Assembly (NCBI GenBank): GCA_902493535.1
Contig: CABUQG010000030.1
Coordinates: 1-15,256 of the forward strand
Length of the DNA stretch: 15,256 bases
Direction: 5' to 3'
DNA from: an uncultured Collinsella sp.
GTDB taxonomy: Bacteria; Actinomycetota; Coriobacteriia; Coriobacteriales; Coriobacteriaceae
Below, in pieces: positions 1 to 7,942 of the stretch. Made by a program: the position numbers and the translations under genes. How positions within the stretch are numbered: position 1 is the stretch's first letter; every line of letters begins with the position of its first letter. A model generated the notes under the pieces. That model saw only the letters and a program-made list of their open reading frames with translations, did not search any database and had not been told where the DNA came from.

Positions 1-2
1 AA

Positions 3-25
3 GGAAAGCACTTAATGTGCTTTCC
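3..25. other. Perfect 9-bp inverted repeat at the left edge
   Basis: Bases 3-11 (GGAAAGCAC) pair perfectly with 17-25 around a 5-base loop. No clear T tract follows on either strand, although the arms end in A- or T-rich runs. It may be the terminator of a gene lying to the left of the window. Nothing coding can be supported between it and the tRNA promoter. Confidence 0.4.
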
Positions 26-120
26 GTCTTGCGCAGGACTGTAGAGCAGCAAACTAAACCCGCGCCAGCCGGCCCCGGAGACCCTCCCGGAGGGACCGAA
101 AAATTTTTTCAAAAAAGTTG

Positions 121-150
121 TTGCGCGGCGGACAGACTTCTGTGTATACT
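121..150 (+). promoter_or_regulatory. Probable promoter of the tRNA-Asp gene
   Basis: TATACT at 145-150 is a good -10 element. TTGCGC at 121-126 lies 18 bases upstream as a plausible -35. An A/T-run block at 99-116 just before it could act as an UP element, as is common for stable-RNA promoters. The -10 ends 46 bases before the mature tRNA, leaving a short 5' leader for RNase P to remove. The -35 assignment is uncertain because TTGTTG at 118-123 is an alternative with too long a spacer. Confidence 0.55.
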
Positions 151-196
151 AATCCCCGCAGCGCACGCGAGCGGAAACAAACGCGAACGTCTGCCT

Positions 197-274
<78 letters not shown>

Positions 275-282
275 ACGCAATT

Positions 283-312
283 AAAGCCACGTCTTCGGAC
301 GTGGCTTTTTGC
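283..312 (+). terminator. Intrinsic terminator of tRNA-Asp
   Basis: AAAGCCACGTC (283-293) pairs perfectly with 298-308 around a TTCG tetraloop, followed by T residues and a T-rich stretch. The 11-bp stem, stable UUCG loop and U tract make this a textbook Rho-independent terminator. The A-rich 5' side would let it work weakly on the other strand too. Confidence 0.92.
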
Positions 313-419
313 GTTTGATGCACTTTGTTTTGATAGAACGATCGCCCTGGTGCATCTTCGCCCAGAACCCCCGCGCCTTCGGGAACGCAAGTAAAATCTA
401 ATGAGTATATCTGTCTGAA

Positions 420-446
420 CAACAGCTTTGTTGCGCAACACCTGTT
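420..446. promoter_or_regulatory. Array of inverted CAACA/TGTTG half sites, candidate operator
   Basis: CAACA occurs at 420-424 and 436-440, TGTTG at 429-433, and a partial TGTT at 443-446. The central pair forms a perfect 12-base palindrome, TGTTGCGCAACA, at 429-440. The array ends 21 bases before the -10-like TATACT at 468, so a bound protein would overlap or abut the -35 region. Which regulator binds is unknown; autoregulation by the downstream Rrf2 protein is a guess from position. Confidence 0.4.
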
Positions 447-473
447 CTACGAGACAGGGGGTTAGGTTATACT
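445..473 (+). promoter_or_regulatory. Candidate promoter for the Rrf2-glycosylase operon
   Basis: TATACT at 468-473 matches five of six bases of the -10 consensus. TTCTAC at 445-450 sits 17 bases upstream but is a weak -35, which would suit an activated or repressed promoter. It is the best promoter-like site in the gap before the regulator gene. Confidence 0.4.
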
Positions 474-633
474 AAATTGCACTGTGCGCCGCATCTGATG
501 CATTTCGCTCCAAGCGCGGCACTCAGTGGATATCCGATTTACCATTTGGATGTCCTGGCGGTCATTTAGCGTCTTGACACAAGCTCGGCCCCGGAGCTCG
601 TTCGAGCTGTTCGTATTCCTTGAAAGGGGAAAA

Positions 634-1119
634 ATGGACATATCGAGGAAGACTGATTACGCCCTTCGTATGCTGGCGATGCTTGCCGAGGATCCGGAGT
701 GTTTGCTTTCTGTTCGCACCGCTGCCGAAGAGGTCAATGTCCCGTATTCGTTTGCCCGCTCGATTCAGCACGGTTTGGTCCAGGCCGGTATTGTGGAGAG
801 CCTGCGTGGCGTCCACGGTGGCATGCGTCTCAAGGTCAGTCCGGACGACGTCACTATCCGCCAGGTCGTCGAGGCCGTTCAGGGTCCTATGGTCATGAAC
901 GATTGCACTGCGCCCGATGGTGACTGTGCGCGCATGGGCGCGTGCTGCTATCATCCCCTGTGGGCCGGAGCTCAGGCGTTGATGCGCGACTACCTCGATT
1001 CCGTTTCGCTCGGCGACATCGTCGCTCACCGCCAGTTCCCGGCCGTCGATCCCAAGTTCGCCGACCGCGAAGCGTTTCCCGAGTACGCCTCCTGCGCGTG
1101 CGCTTACCGGGAGGAATAG
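634..1119 (+). CDS. Rrf2-family transcriptional regulator with Fe-S-type cysteines
   Basis: A 161-residue DNA-binding regulator of the Rrf2 family (IscR, NsrR, RsrR, CymR). The N-terminus MDISRKTDYALRML is the typical family start and leads into a winged helix-turn-helix (about residues 1-65, including the family HGG turn near 61-63). A dimerisation helix follows. Cysteines at 91, 98 and 104 (with 105 adjacent) occupy the position where Fe-S members bind a [2Fe-2S] or [4Fe-4S] cluster, so an Fe-S, redox or nitric-oxide sensor is likely. An additional Cys-x-Cys pair (154, 156) sits at the C-terminus. I chose the ATG at 634 because GAAAGGGG lies four bases before it and upstream in-frame codons lack a binding site. 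The stop is 21 bases before the glycosylase start, so the two are probably co-transcribed. The exact ligand and targets cannot be read from the sequence. Confidence 0.9.
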   Translation: MDISRKTDYALRMLAMLAEDPECLLSVRTAAEEVNVPYSFARSIQHGLVQAGIVESLRGVHGGMRLKVSPDDVTIRQVVEAVQGPMVMNDCTAPDGDCARMGACCYHPLWAGAQALMRDYLDSVSLGDIVAHRQFPAVDPKFADREAFPEYASCACAYREE

Positions 1120-1140
1120 CGCCGCATAAGGAGCATAGCC

Positions 1141-2046
1141 ATGATTCAGGACCCCTTTCGTTCGATGATTCGTTCGGAAGGGGTCCTGCGTTATCGCGAC
1201 CTTCCGTGGCGCCGCACGCGCGATCCGTACATCATTTGGCTTTCTGAGGTCATGTTGCAGCAAACACAGGTGCCGCGCGTGGAGACGCGCATGCCGGCGT
1301 GGCTCGATCGTTTTCCGACTGTGCAGGCGCTTGCCCAGGCCGCGCCTTCCGATGTTTTGGACGCTTGGCAGGGCATGGGCTACAACCGACGCGCTTTGGC
1401 GCTCCACAGGGCCGCTCAATGCGTTGTGGAAGACTGGGGCGGGGAGTTTCCGCGTGAGACGCGTGACTTGGTCGTTCTGCCTGGTATTGGCCCGGCAACG
1501 GCGCAGGGCATCCGGTCATTTGCGTTTGATCTTCCGGGCGTGTATCTGGAGACCAACGTGCGCACGGTCTTTTTGCATCATTTCTTTCCCGATGTGCCGG
1601 CCGTTCCCGATCGCGAGCTGGTGCCGCTGATCCAAGCCGCCTGTCCAGCGGCCCCTGGTGCGGCGGCGGATGAGATTGCGCCCTTTGCCGCGCCTCAAGA
1701 CGATGCTGACACGCCGCGCGCGTGGTATTACGCGTTGCTGGATTACGGCGCGTATCTTAAGAAGACGCTGCCCAATCCGTCCAGGCGGTCGGCGGGCTAT
1801 AGTCGTCAGTCCAAGTTTGAGGGCTCGCGTCGCCAAAAGCGCGCGCATATCGTGCGTATGTTGCTGGCAGCGCGCGATGGGCAGCCGGCGGGGATTACGC
1901 TTGTTGATGCCGTGGTGGGCGTTAACGAGATGGAAGCGGCAGCCGGTCGCGGGCCGGTCGAGTGCGACTTGATCGCGGGCATTCTAGCTGACCTGGAGCG
2001 CGAGGGCTTTTGCCGAGCCGAGGACGATCGTTGGTTGAGTGTGTAA
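1141..2046 (+). CDS. MutY-like adenine DNA glycosylase without an Fe-S cluster
   Basis: A 301-residue HhH-GPD base-excision glycosylase, closest to A/G-specific adenine glycosylase MutY, which removes adenine mispaired with 8-oxoguanine. Family landmarks: PWR at 22-24, catalytic Glu36 in LSEVMLQQTQV, WQGMGYNRRA at 76-85, and the helix-hairpin-helix LPGIGPATAQGI at 113-124. Two oddities are visible. The catalytic Asp position (Asp138 of E. coli MutY, same 24-residue distance from the LPG motif) is Glu137 in LETNVRTVF. The four-cysteine Fe-S motif that normally follows the domain is absent; in its place is a basic segment, YLKKTLPNPSRRSAGYSR, around 203-220. The C-terminus is a short winged-helix-like tail ending EREGFCRAEDDRWLSV rather than the NUDIX-like MutY domain. 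AAGGAG at 1128-1133 sets the start. Some relatives carry the misleading database name HesB. True substrate is uncertain. Confidence 0.85.
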   Translation: MIQDPFRSMIRSEGVLRYRDLPWRRTRDPYIIWLSEVMLQQTQVPRVETRMPAWLDRFPTVQALAQAAPSDVLDAWQGMGYNRRALALHRAAQCVVEDWGGEFPRETRDLVVLPGIGPATAQGIRSFAFDLPGVYLETNVRTVFLHHFFPDVPAVPDRELVPLIQAACPAAPGAAADEIAPFAAPQDDADTPRAWYYALLDYGAYLKKTLPNPSRRSAGYSRQSKFEGSRRQKRAHIVRMLLAARDGQPAGITLVDAVVGVNEMEAAAGRGPVECDLIAGILADLEREGFCRAEDDRWLSV

Positions 2047-2160
2047 CCCGCTCAAATCTGAAGAACGGGATTGTAAGGTTTAAATTCGCGGCTTGAGGGC
2101 ATCCTAAAGACGAGGCCGCTCGAAGCCTACGGGCGGCATGCGTTGAAGGGAAGTACACCT

Positions 2161-2700
2161 ATGGATTTTGAGAATTCCCAAACCAAGAAGAACCTCGAGA
2201 CCGCTTTTGCCGGTGAGTCCCAGGCACACACCAAGTATCGCTACTATGCATCCAAGGCCAAAAAGGACGGCTACGTTCAGATCTCGAATATTTTTGCCGA
2301 GACGGCGGGCAACGAGTCCGAGCACGCCAAGCTGTGGTTTAAGTATCTGCACGACGGCGCCGTCCCCGATACCCTGGACAATCTGCGTGATGCCGCTGCG
2401 GGCGAGAACTACGAGTGGACCACGATGTACGACGAGTTCGCCAAGACCGCCGAGGAGGAGGGTTTTGCCGAGATCGCTGAGAAGTTCCGTGGCGTCGCCG
2501 CCGTCGAGAAGGCCCACGAGGAGCGCTACAACAAACTCGTCGAGCGCATCGAGTCGGGCGAGGTGTTTGAGCGCGAGGGCGTAAAGGTGTGGAAGTGCCT
2601 GAACTGCGGGCACCTGCACGTTGGTGCTGAGGCGCCTGAGGTGTGCCCGGTGTGTAACCACCCGAAGGCGTACTTTGAGGAGCAGGTGGTGAACTACTAG
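2161..2700 (+). CDS. rbr: Rubrerythrin
   Basis: A 179-residue cytoplasmic non-haem iron protein that reduces hydrogen peroxide to water in anaerobes, taking electrons from rubredoxin or an NADH-linked reductase. The N-terminal ferritin-like four-helix bundle (about 1-137) holds the diiron ligands: Glu19 in GESQAH, Glu52xxHis55, Glu82 and Glu85, and Glu116xxHis119. The C-terminal rubredoxin-like domain binds one iron through Cys146-x2-Cys149 and Cys162-x2-Cys165. Length and domain order match classical rubrerythrin. The ATG at 2161 follows GAAGGGAAG; a TTG 18 bases upstream is not needed. Codon choice is strongly biased to GAG, AAG and GCC, as expected for an abundant protein. No convincing promoter is visible in the 114-base gap before it. 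It ends 21 bases before the first composite hairpin element, whose terminator would end its mRNA. Confidence 0.97.
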   Translation: MDFENSQTKKNLETAFAGESQAHTKYRYYASKAKKDGYVQISNIFAETAGNESEHAKLWFKYLHDGAVPDTLDNLRDAAAGENYEWTTMYDEFAKTAEEEGFAEIAEKFRGVAAVEKAHEERYNKLVERIESGEVFEREGVKVWKCLNCGHLHVGAEAPEVCPVCNHPKAYFEEQVVNY

Positions 2701-2721
2701 CGCTTGGCGCTAGCGTGAGCT

Positions 2722-2887
2722 GGGCCGGGAGGGCCGGACTACCTTCCCTCCTCGCTCACGGCTTCGCAGGGTCGCGTTGAGGGAAGGTAGTCCGGCCCTC
2801 CCGGCCCGCTTTGGGTCGTCGCGTGCTCGCTACAGAAAAGCTGATAAAAAAGTTTGTGTGCCGCCCCTTATGGGGCGGCACGTTTTT
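2722..2887. repeat. Composite hairpin element, copy A
   Basis: A perfect 29-bp inverted repeat (arms 2722-2750 and 2779-2807) encloses a 28-base loop. The loop contains a 25-base core (2752-2776) identical to that of copy B. A short CGC/GCG helix (2753-2755 with 2774-2776) can extend the stem. A tail (2813-2857) nearly identical to copy B follows, then an intrinsic terminator. The long stem has no U tract of its own, so it is not simply a terminator. It starts 21 bases after the rubrerythrin stop. As RNA, the stem would be long enough to attract RNase III. The class of element is unknown to me. Confidence 0.9.
2858..2887 (+). terminator. Intrinsic terminator in copy A
   Basis: GTGCCGCCCC (2858-2867) pairs perfectly with 2872-2881 around a TTAT loop, followed by GTTTTT. 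An A-run at 2846-2851 upstream could give a distant U tract on the opposite strand. It should end transcripts from rubrerythrin. Confidence 0.93.
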
Positions 2888-2972
2888 GTGGGGGCCGGTT
2901 GGGGCGGTGACGTTGCTTAGAGGGTACACTGGGTAGCGTTGGCTATTCGTTTCCTCTTGTGAGGTGTTGGTT

Positions 2973-3605
2973 ATGGGTAAGAAGTCTCGGGCTCGGGTTG
3001 CTGCGGCGGGAACTCGCAAGGATCCTGGTCGTCGGGTTGCCGAGGGTGAAAAGGCCAATCGTGCTGAGAAGGGCAAGAAGGTCGGTGCGCATGCTCATCC
3101 TGAGTGGGCGCCCCATTTGAATTCGGCTAGTGAGGACTTGACCGCCAAGCTGTTTACGATGGTCGAGGTCATCTTGGGCGTGGTGCCTGTGGTGGTCATT
3201 GGCCTGTTCCTGGCCTCTAAGGATGCCACGAGCGTGGATAAGCTCACCGAGGTCTTTTCGCAGGAGCCCTCGATGGTGGTCACGTTTATTTCTGCGTGCC
3301 TGCAGCCGTTTGTGGCGTACATGCTGTACATGATTTATCGCAAATACTGCGAGGGCGATGCGGGCTTTGCCGCCGGCAACCTGATCGGTCTTTTGTGCTC
3401 CGAGATCCTACTGCTCAATATCCCGGGCGTCATCGGTATGGGCATCTTGCTGTGGCGTGTTTGGCGCAACGTTGCCCCGCACTTTGAGAGTTGGCTGTTT
3501 GAGCGCCGCGTAATGGGCGTGCTGGCAGACATCGCCGGGTCGCTCGTGATTCTCGTCTTGGCATTTATGTGCGCCACCGCCGCCCGCGGTCTCGCGGGCA
3601 TGTAG
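2973..3605 (+). CDS. Conserved-looking membrane protein of unknown function
   Basis: I do not recognise a family. The 210-residue product starts with a very basic, lysine- and arginine-rich segment (about 1-40) expected to stay in the cytoplasm. Hydrophobic segments follow at about 63-82, 101-123, 134-165 (perhaps one long or two short helices) and 184-204, so it is probably a polytopic inner-membrane protein. Between the first two is a short polar stretch, SKDATSVDKLTEVFSQEPS. No catalytic motif, signal peptide or domain signature is visible. The ATG at 2973 has GAGG eight bases upstream; the GTG at 2964 overlaps that site and is less likely. TACACT at 2925-2930 may be a -10 element. The gene is bracketed by the two copies of the composite hairpin element and is therefore probably transcribed alone. 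Confidence 0.8.
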   Translation: MGKKSRARVAAAGTRKDPGRRVAEGEKANRAEKGKKVGAHAHPEWAPHLNSASEDLTAKLFTMVEVILGVVPVVVIGLFLASKDATSVDKLTEVFSQEPSMVVTFISACLQPFVAYMLYMIYRKYCEGDAGFAAGNLIGLLCSEILLLNIPGVIGMGILLWRVWRNVAPHFESWLFERRVMGVLADIAGSLVILVLAFMCATAARGLAGM

Positions 3606-3623
3606 TCTGTTCTCACCGACCAC

Positions 3624-3785
3624 GGGGCGCAGGGCGGGGAAACCTTCCCCTCTCGCTCACGGCTTCGCAGGGTCGCGCGAGGCAAAGGTTTCCCCGCCCT
3701 GCGCCCCGGCGTTGAGTCGTCGCATGCTCGTTACAGAAAAGCTGATAATAAGTTTGTGTGCCGCCCCTTTGGGGCGGCACTTTTT
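3624..3785. repeat. Composite hairpin element, copy B
   Basis: A 29-base inverted repeat (3624-3652 with 3679-3707) pairs at 27 of 29 positions; 3647-3648 opposite 3683-3684 do not pair. The loop core at 3653-3677 is identical to copy A. The tail 3713-3757 and the terminator at 3758-3785 are nearly identical to copy A. Compared base by base, the 5' arms of the two copies differ at 12 of 29 positions yet each stays paired with its own partner. It starts 18 bases after the stop of the membrane protein gene, the same placement as copy A. Confidence 0.9.
3758..3785 (+). terminator. Intrinsic terminator in copy B
   Basis: GTGCCGCCCC (3758-3767) pairs perfectly with 3771-3780 around a TTT loop and runs straight into TTTTT. 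The stem is identical to that of copy A. It should end the transcript of the membrane protein gene 2973-3605. Confidence 0.93.
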
Positions 3786-4038
3786 GTGTGGGGTCCCGGT
3801 CTCCACAATTTTCGTCAAGCTATTGGTTAGATTTTGGTCAGTTGGCGTAAGGGTGGAAGGCCAAAAGATTGTTGGCGAAAAAAGCTCAGAGAAAGTGCTG
3901 GTAGGGGAGTTGTTGAGCTTTTCGACAGCTTTTGAGCAGAAGAAACTTTGTGGCTATTGCCGGCGATTGCGTTGTCGCGGTCATGGCGGTGCGGGATGCT
4001 GGTCGTAAGCGTCGAATGCTCCGATTTTGGAGGCCAGC

Positions 4039-4473
4039 ATGGATCTGTTTCTTGAGACTCCGCAGCAACAAGCCGAGCGCATGTTGCGCCAACAGCAACG
4101 GCTTATAGAGATGCAAATGCAAGGGGCGGCAGCCCAGCCCTTTGCGCAAAATGTCGTGCCCGCTGCTGTACCTGCAGCTGTGCCCGGGTGTAAATCGGCG
4201 CCAGAGGCCTATTCCGTACAGCAAGATTCATATGCGCAGGAGCTCGCGTTCGACAAGCGTCGTGCGCGTCGTCGCCGTGTGGGCCAGCGCTTGCGCATAT
4301 TGGCGATGATCGTGCTCATCCCGTTAGGGCTTGCGGCCATCTTTCTGGCGTCGTATGCCCTCACGTGCATCCTCAACGGCGCATCGCCCAACGAGGTGCT
4401 CCAACATCTGTCAGCCCTCGGCCAGCGCCTAGGCGATGTCATAACAACAATCCGCGCCGGCTGGGAGAGCTAG
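4039..4473 (+). CDS. Small single-pass membrane protein of unknown function
   Basis: I do not recognise a family. The 144-residue product has a glutamine-rich N-terminal part (PQQQAERMLRQQQRLIEMQM, about 8-28) likely to form an amphipathic helix or short coiled coil. An Ala/Pro/Val-rich linker (about 30-50) follows. A strongly basic patch, KRRARRRRVGQRLR (about 73-86), lies just before one hydrophobic helix (about 87-112). The positive patch predicts a cytoplasmic N-terminus and a short outside C-terminal tail of about 30 residues. There is no signal peptidase or sortase motif. GGAGG at 4029-4033 is five bases before the ATG. It lies between copy B of the hairpin element and rmuC, and no functional link to either is evident. 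Confidence 0.75.
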   Translation: MDLFLETPQQQAERMLRQQQRLIEMQMQGAAAQPFAQNVVPAAVPAAVPGCKSAPEAYSVQQDSYAQELAFDKRRARRRRVGQRLRILAMIVLIPLGLAAIFLASYALTCILNGASPNEVLQHLSALGQRLGDVITTIRAGWES

Positions 4474-4597
4474 CGTTTTAGCGTCCGCGGCTCTAAGAGA
4501 AATTTGTCTGCAAGGCAGTGGGTGATCCGTGCGTGTGGCGGGGTAAGATTGATCGCGGTTTTGATTGATGATCGATTGAGTTTGTTGGGCGGAGTCT

Positions 4598-5953
4598 ATG
4601 TCTGCTATTGATATCGTGCTTGTTGTGATTGCTTTGGTGGCGGTGGGGGTTGCTGTGGCTTGTGCCCTGCAGCTCAAGGGCCTTCGCGTCGAGCTGCAGG
4701 AGCGCGGCGATAGCGGGGCAGAGATGCTGGCTGCGCTCGAGCAGGCCAACAACGCGCTCGACACCCTGAACGTCGCGTTGGCAGAAACCCGCCGTACGGC
4801 AAATGCCATCGCGCAGCAGCAGACGACCGATGCGGCCGTAGAGCAGCAGCGCTACCTGACCATCGCGCGTGAGTTCTCGCAGGCTGGCGACCGTATGGAT
4901 GACCTGCGCCGCGAGACGGCCCAACAGCTCGGCGCCAACCGCGAGGGCATCGAGCACCGCCTGGACAAGGTGCGCGAGACGGTCGATGCCCAGCTGGGCG
5001 CCATCCGCAAGGACAACAACGTGCAGCTCGATCAGATGCGCGCGACGGTGGACGAGAAACTCTCCCGTACGCTCAACGATCGCCTGTCTGCATCGTTTAA
5101 GCAGGTGAGCGACCAGCTCGAGGCCGTGTACAAGGGCCTGGGCGATATGCAGTCTATCGCCACCGGCGTGGGCGACCTTAAGCGCGTGCTGGGCAACGTA
5201 AAAGCGCGTGGCATTTTGGGCGAGGTGCAGTTGGGTGCAATCCTGGCGGACATCCTTACGCCCGACCAGTATCTGGAAAACGTCGTCACCAAGCCTGGCG
5301 CCTCGGAGCGCGTTGAGTTTGCCGTCAAGCTGCCGGTAGACGAGGGCGATCCCGTGCTGCTGCCGATTGATTCCAAATTCCCGGGCGATGCGTACGAGCA
5401 CTTGCTCGACGCGCAAGAGTCGGGTGATACCGAGGCGGTGGCCACCGCGCGCAAGACGCTCGACGCCATGGTGAAGCGCGAGTCGAAGGACATCTGCGAA
5501 AAGTACCTGAGCGTGCCCGCGACCACCAACTTTGGCATTCTGTTCGTTCCGTTTGAGGGTCTGTACGCCGAGGTCGTCAGCCGCCCCGGGCTTATCGAGA
5601 CCCTGGGCCGCGACTATCACGTCAACGTTGCCGGCCCCAGCACCATGGCGGCCATCCTCAACAGCCTGCAGATGAGCTACCAGACGTTTAAGTTGCAAAA
5701 ACGCACCGACGACGTGCTACGTGTGCTCTCTGCCGTCAAGGCCGAGCTGCCACGCTATCAGGCGGCCCTGCGCCGCGCCCAGCAGCAGATTGAGACTGCG
5801 GGAAAGACGGTCGAGGGCATCATCACCACGCGCACCAACGTTATGGAGCGCAAGCTCAAGGATATCGATGCGCTGGAAGATGCCGGGGAGGCCGACGCGA
5901 TCTTGGGGCTCACGTCCGCGAGCCTGCTCGCAGACCAAAAAGACGAGGACTAG
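4598..5953 (+). CDS. rmuC: RmuC-family DNA recombination protein
   Basis: A 451-residue RmuC homologue. RmuC proteins limit recombination at inverted repeats and are predicted to carry a nuclease-like fold; the biochemical activity is not well established. Layout: an N-terminal membrane anchor (about 4-24), long heptad-rich coiled coil (about 28-180), then the RmuC domain (about 190-400). Family hallmarks seen are GDLKRVLGNVKARGILGEVQ at 192-211, LPIDSKFPGDAYEHLL at 255-270, FGILFVPFEGLYAEVVS, and GPSTMAAILNSLQMSYQT. Length is usual for the family. GGAG ends only three bases before the ATG, closer than ideal. TAAGAT at 4544-4549 is a possible -10. The window has long palindromic elements nearby, which fits the reported role only by coincidence of position. 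Confidence 0.93.
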   Translation: MSAIDIVLVVIALVAVGVAVACALQLKGLRVELQERGDSGAEMLAALEQANNALDTLNVALAETRRTANAIAQQQTTDAAVEQQRYLTIAREFSQAGDRMDDLRRETAQQLGANREGIEHRLDKVRETVDAQLGAIRKDNNVQLDQMRATVDEKLSRTLNDRLSASFKQVSDQLEAVYKGLGDMQSIATGVGDLKRVLGNVKARGILGEVQLGAILADILTPDQYLENVVTKPGASERVEFAVKLPVDEGDPVLLPIDSKFPGDAYEHLLDAQESGDTEAVATARKTLDAMVKRESKDICEKYLSVPATTNFGILFVPFEGLYAEVVSRPGLIETLGRDYHVNVAGPSTMAAILNSLQMSYQTFKLQKRTDDVLRVLSAVKAELPRYQAALRRAQQQIETAGKTVEGIITTRTNVMERKLKDIDALEDAGEADAILGLTSASLLADQKDED

Positions 5954-5978
5954 CTGCATCTGACGGCGGGGCGCTTGC

Positions 5979-6015
5979 GCAAGCACGGCGCGGGCGCTTT
6001 TCGCATCGTGCTTGC
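5979..6015. other. Inverted repeat between rmuC and the ABC transporter gene
   Basis: GCAAGCACG (5979-5987) pairs perfectly with 6007-6015 over a 19-base GC-rich loop. The 5' arm overlaps a 12-base palindrome, GCTTGCGCAAGC, at 5973-5984. No U tract follows, so it is either a weak, possibly Rho-assisted, transcript end for rmuC or a protein-binding site ahead of the transporter gene. Confidence 0.4.
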
Positions 6016-6076
6016 CTGGAGTGCGCTTTAGTGTGCAACAATGGCGTTTCGCCCTATCAGACGTGAAAGGAAGCCC

Positions 6077-7879
<1,803 letters not shown>

Positions 7880-7942
7880 AGACCCCATACGTGGGACAAT
7901 CGTGCCCATAGATTTGTTATGCCGCTGAGCCGAGGAGTCGTT

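Larger units (their letters stand above)
313..633. other. Non-coding region between tRNA-Asp and the Rrf2 gene
   Basis: No convincing gene lies here. An in-frame upward extension of the Rrf2 reading frame to a GTG at 526 has no ribosome binding site and does not resemble the family. The region holds a cluster of CAACA/TGTTG half sites (420-446), a -10-like TATACT at 468-473, an 11-base palindrome GCATCTGATGC at 491-501, and an AGCTCG/CGAGCT hairpin at 595-608 just before the Rrf2 ribosome binding site. TTGACA at 574-579 matches a consensus -35 but has no -10 at a workable distance. If the 468-473 site is the promoter, the regulator mRNA has a leader of roughly 150 bases. Confidence 0.6.
3606..4038. 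other. Intergenic region holding element copy B and an AT-richer leader
   Basis: The first half is the second composite hairpin element (3624-3785). The remaining 253 bases (3786-4038) are less GC-rich than the flanking genes and contain no convincing gene. They hold a 9-bp inverted repeat, AAAAGCTCA (3880-3888) with 3914-3922. AGCTTTT recurs at 3927-3933, so two alternative pairings of the same 5' arm are possible. GGAGG at 4029-4033 is the ribosome binding site of the next gene. I see no clear promoter. Confidence 0.6.

Noticed and set aside
526..633. 36-residue N-terminal extension of the Rrf2 regulator from a GTG
   Set aside because: No ribosome binding site, and the family normally begins at the MDISRKTDYAL segment, which has a good site just upstream.
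2722..2807. The long 29-bp hairpin as a simple terminator
   Set aside because: It is not followed by a T tract, and a separate, complete intrinsic terminator lies 50 bases downstream.
2722..3785. CRISPR array
   Set aside because: There are only two widely separated repeats with a gene between them, no regular spacers and no cas genes.
3712..4008. 98-codon + strand frame beginning inside element copy B
   Set aside because: It runs through a strong terminator hairpin, has no ribosome binding site and no recognisable protein features.
4493..5698. 401-codon open frame on the - strand
   Set aside because: Antisense to rmuC, whose conserved motifs are unmistakable.
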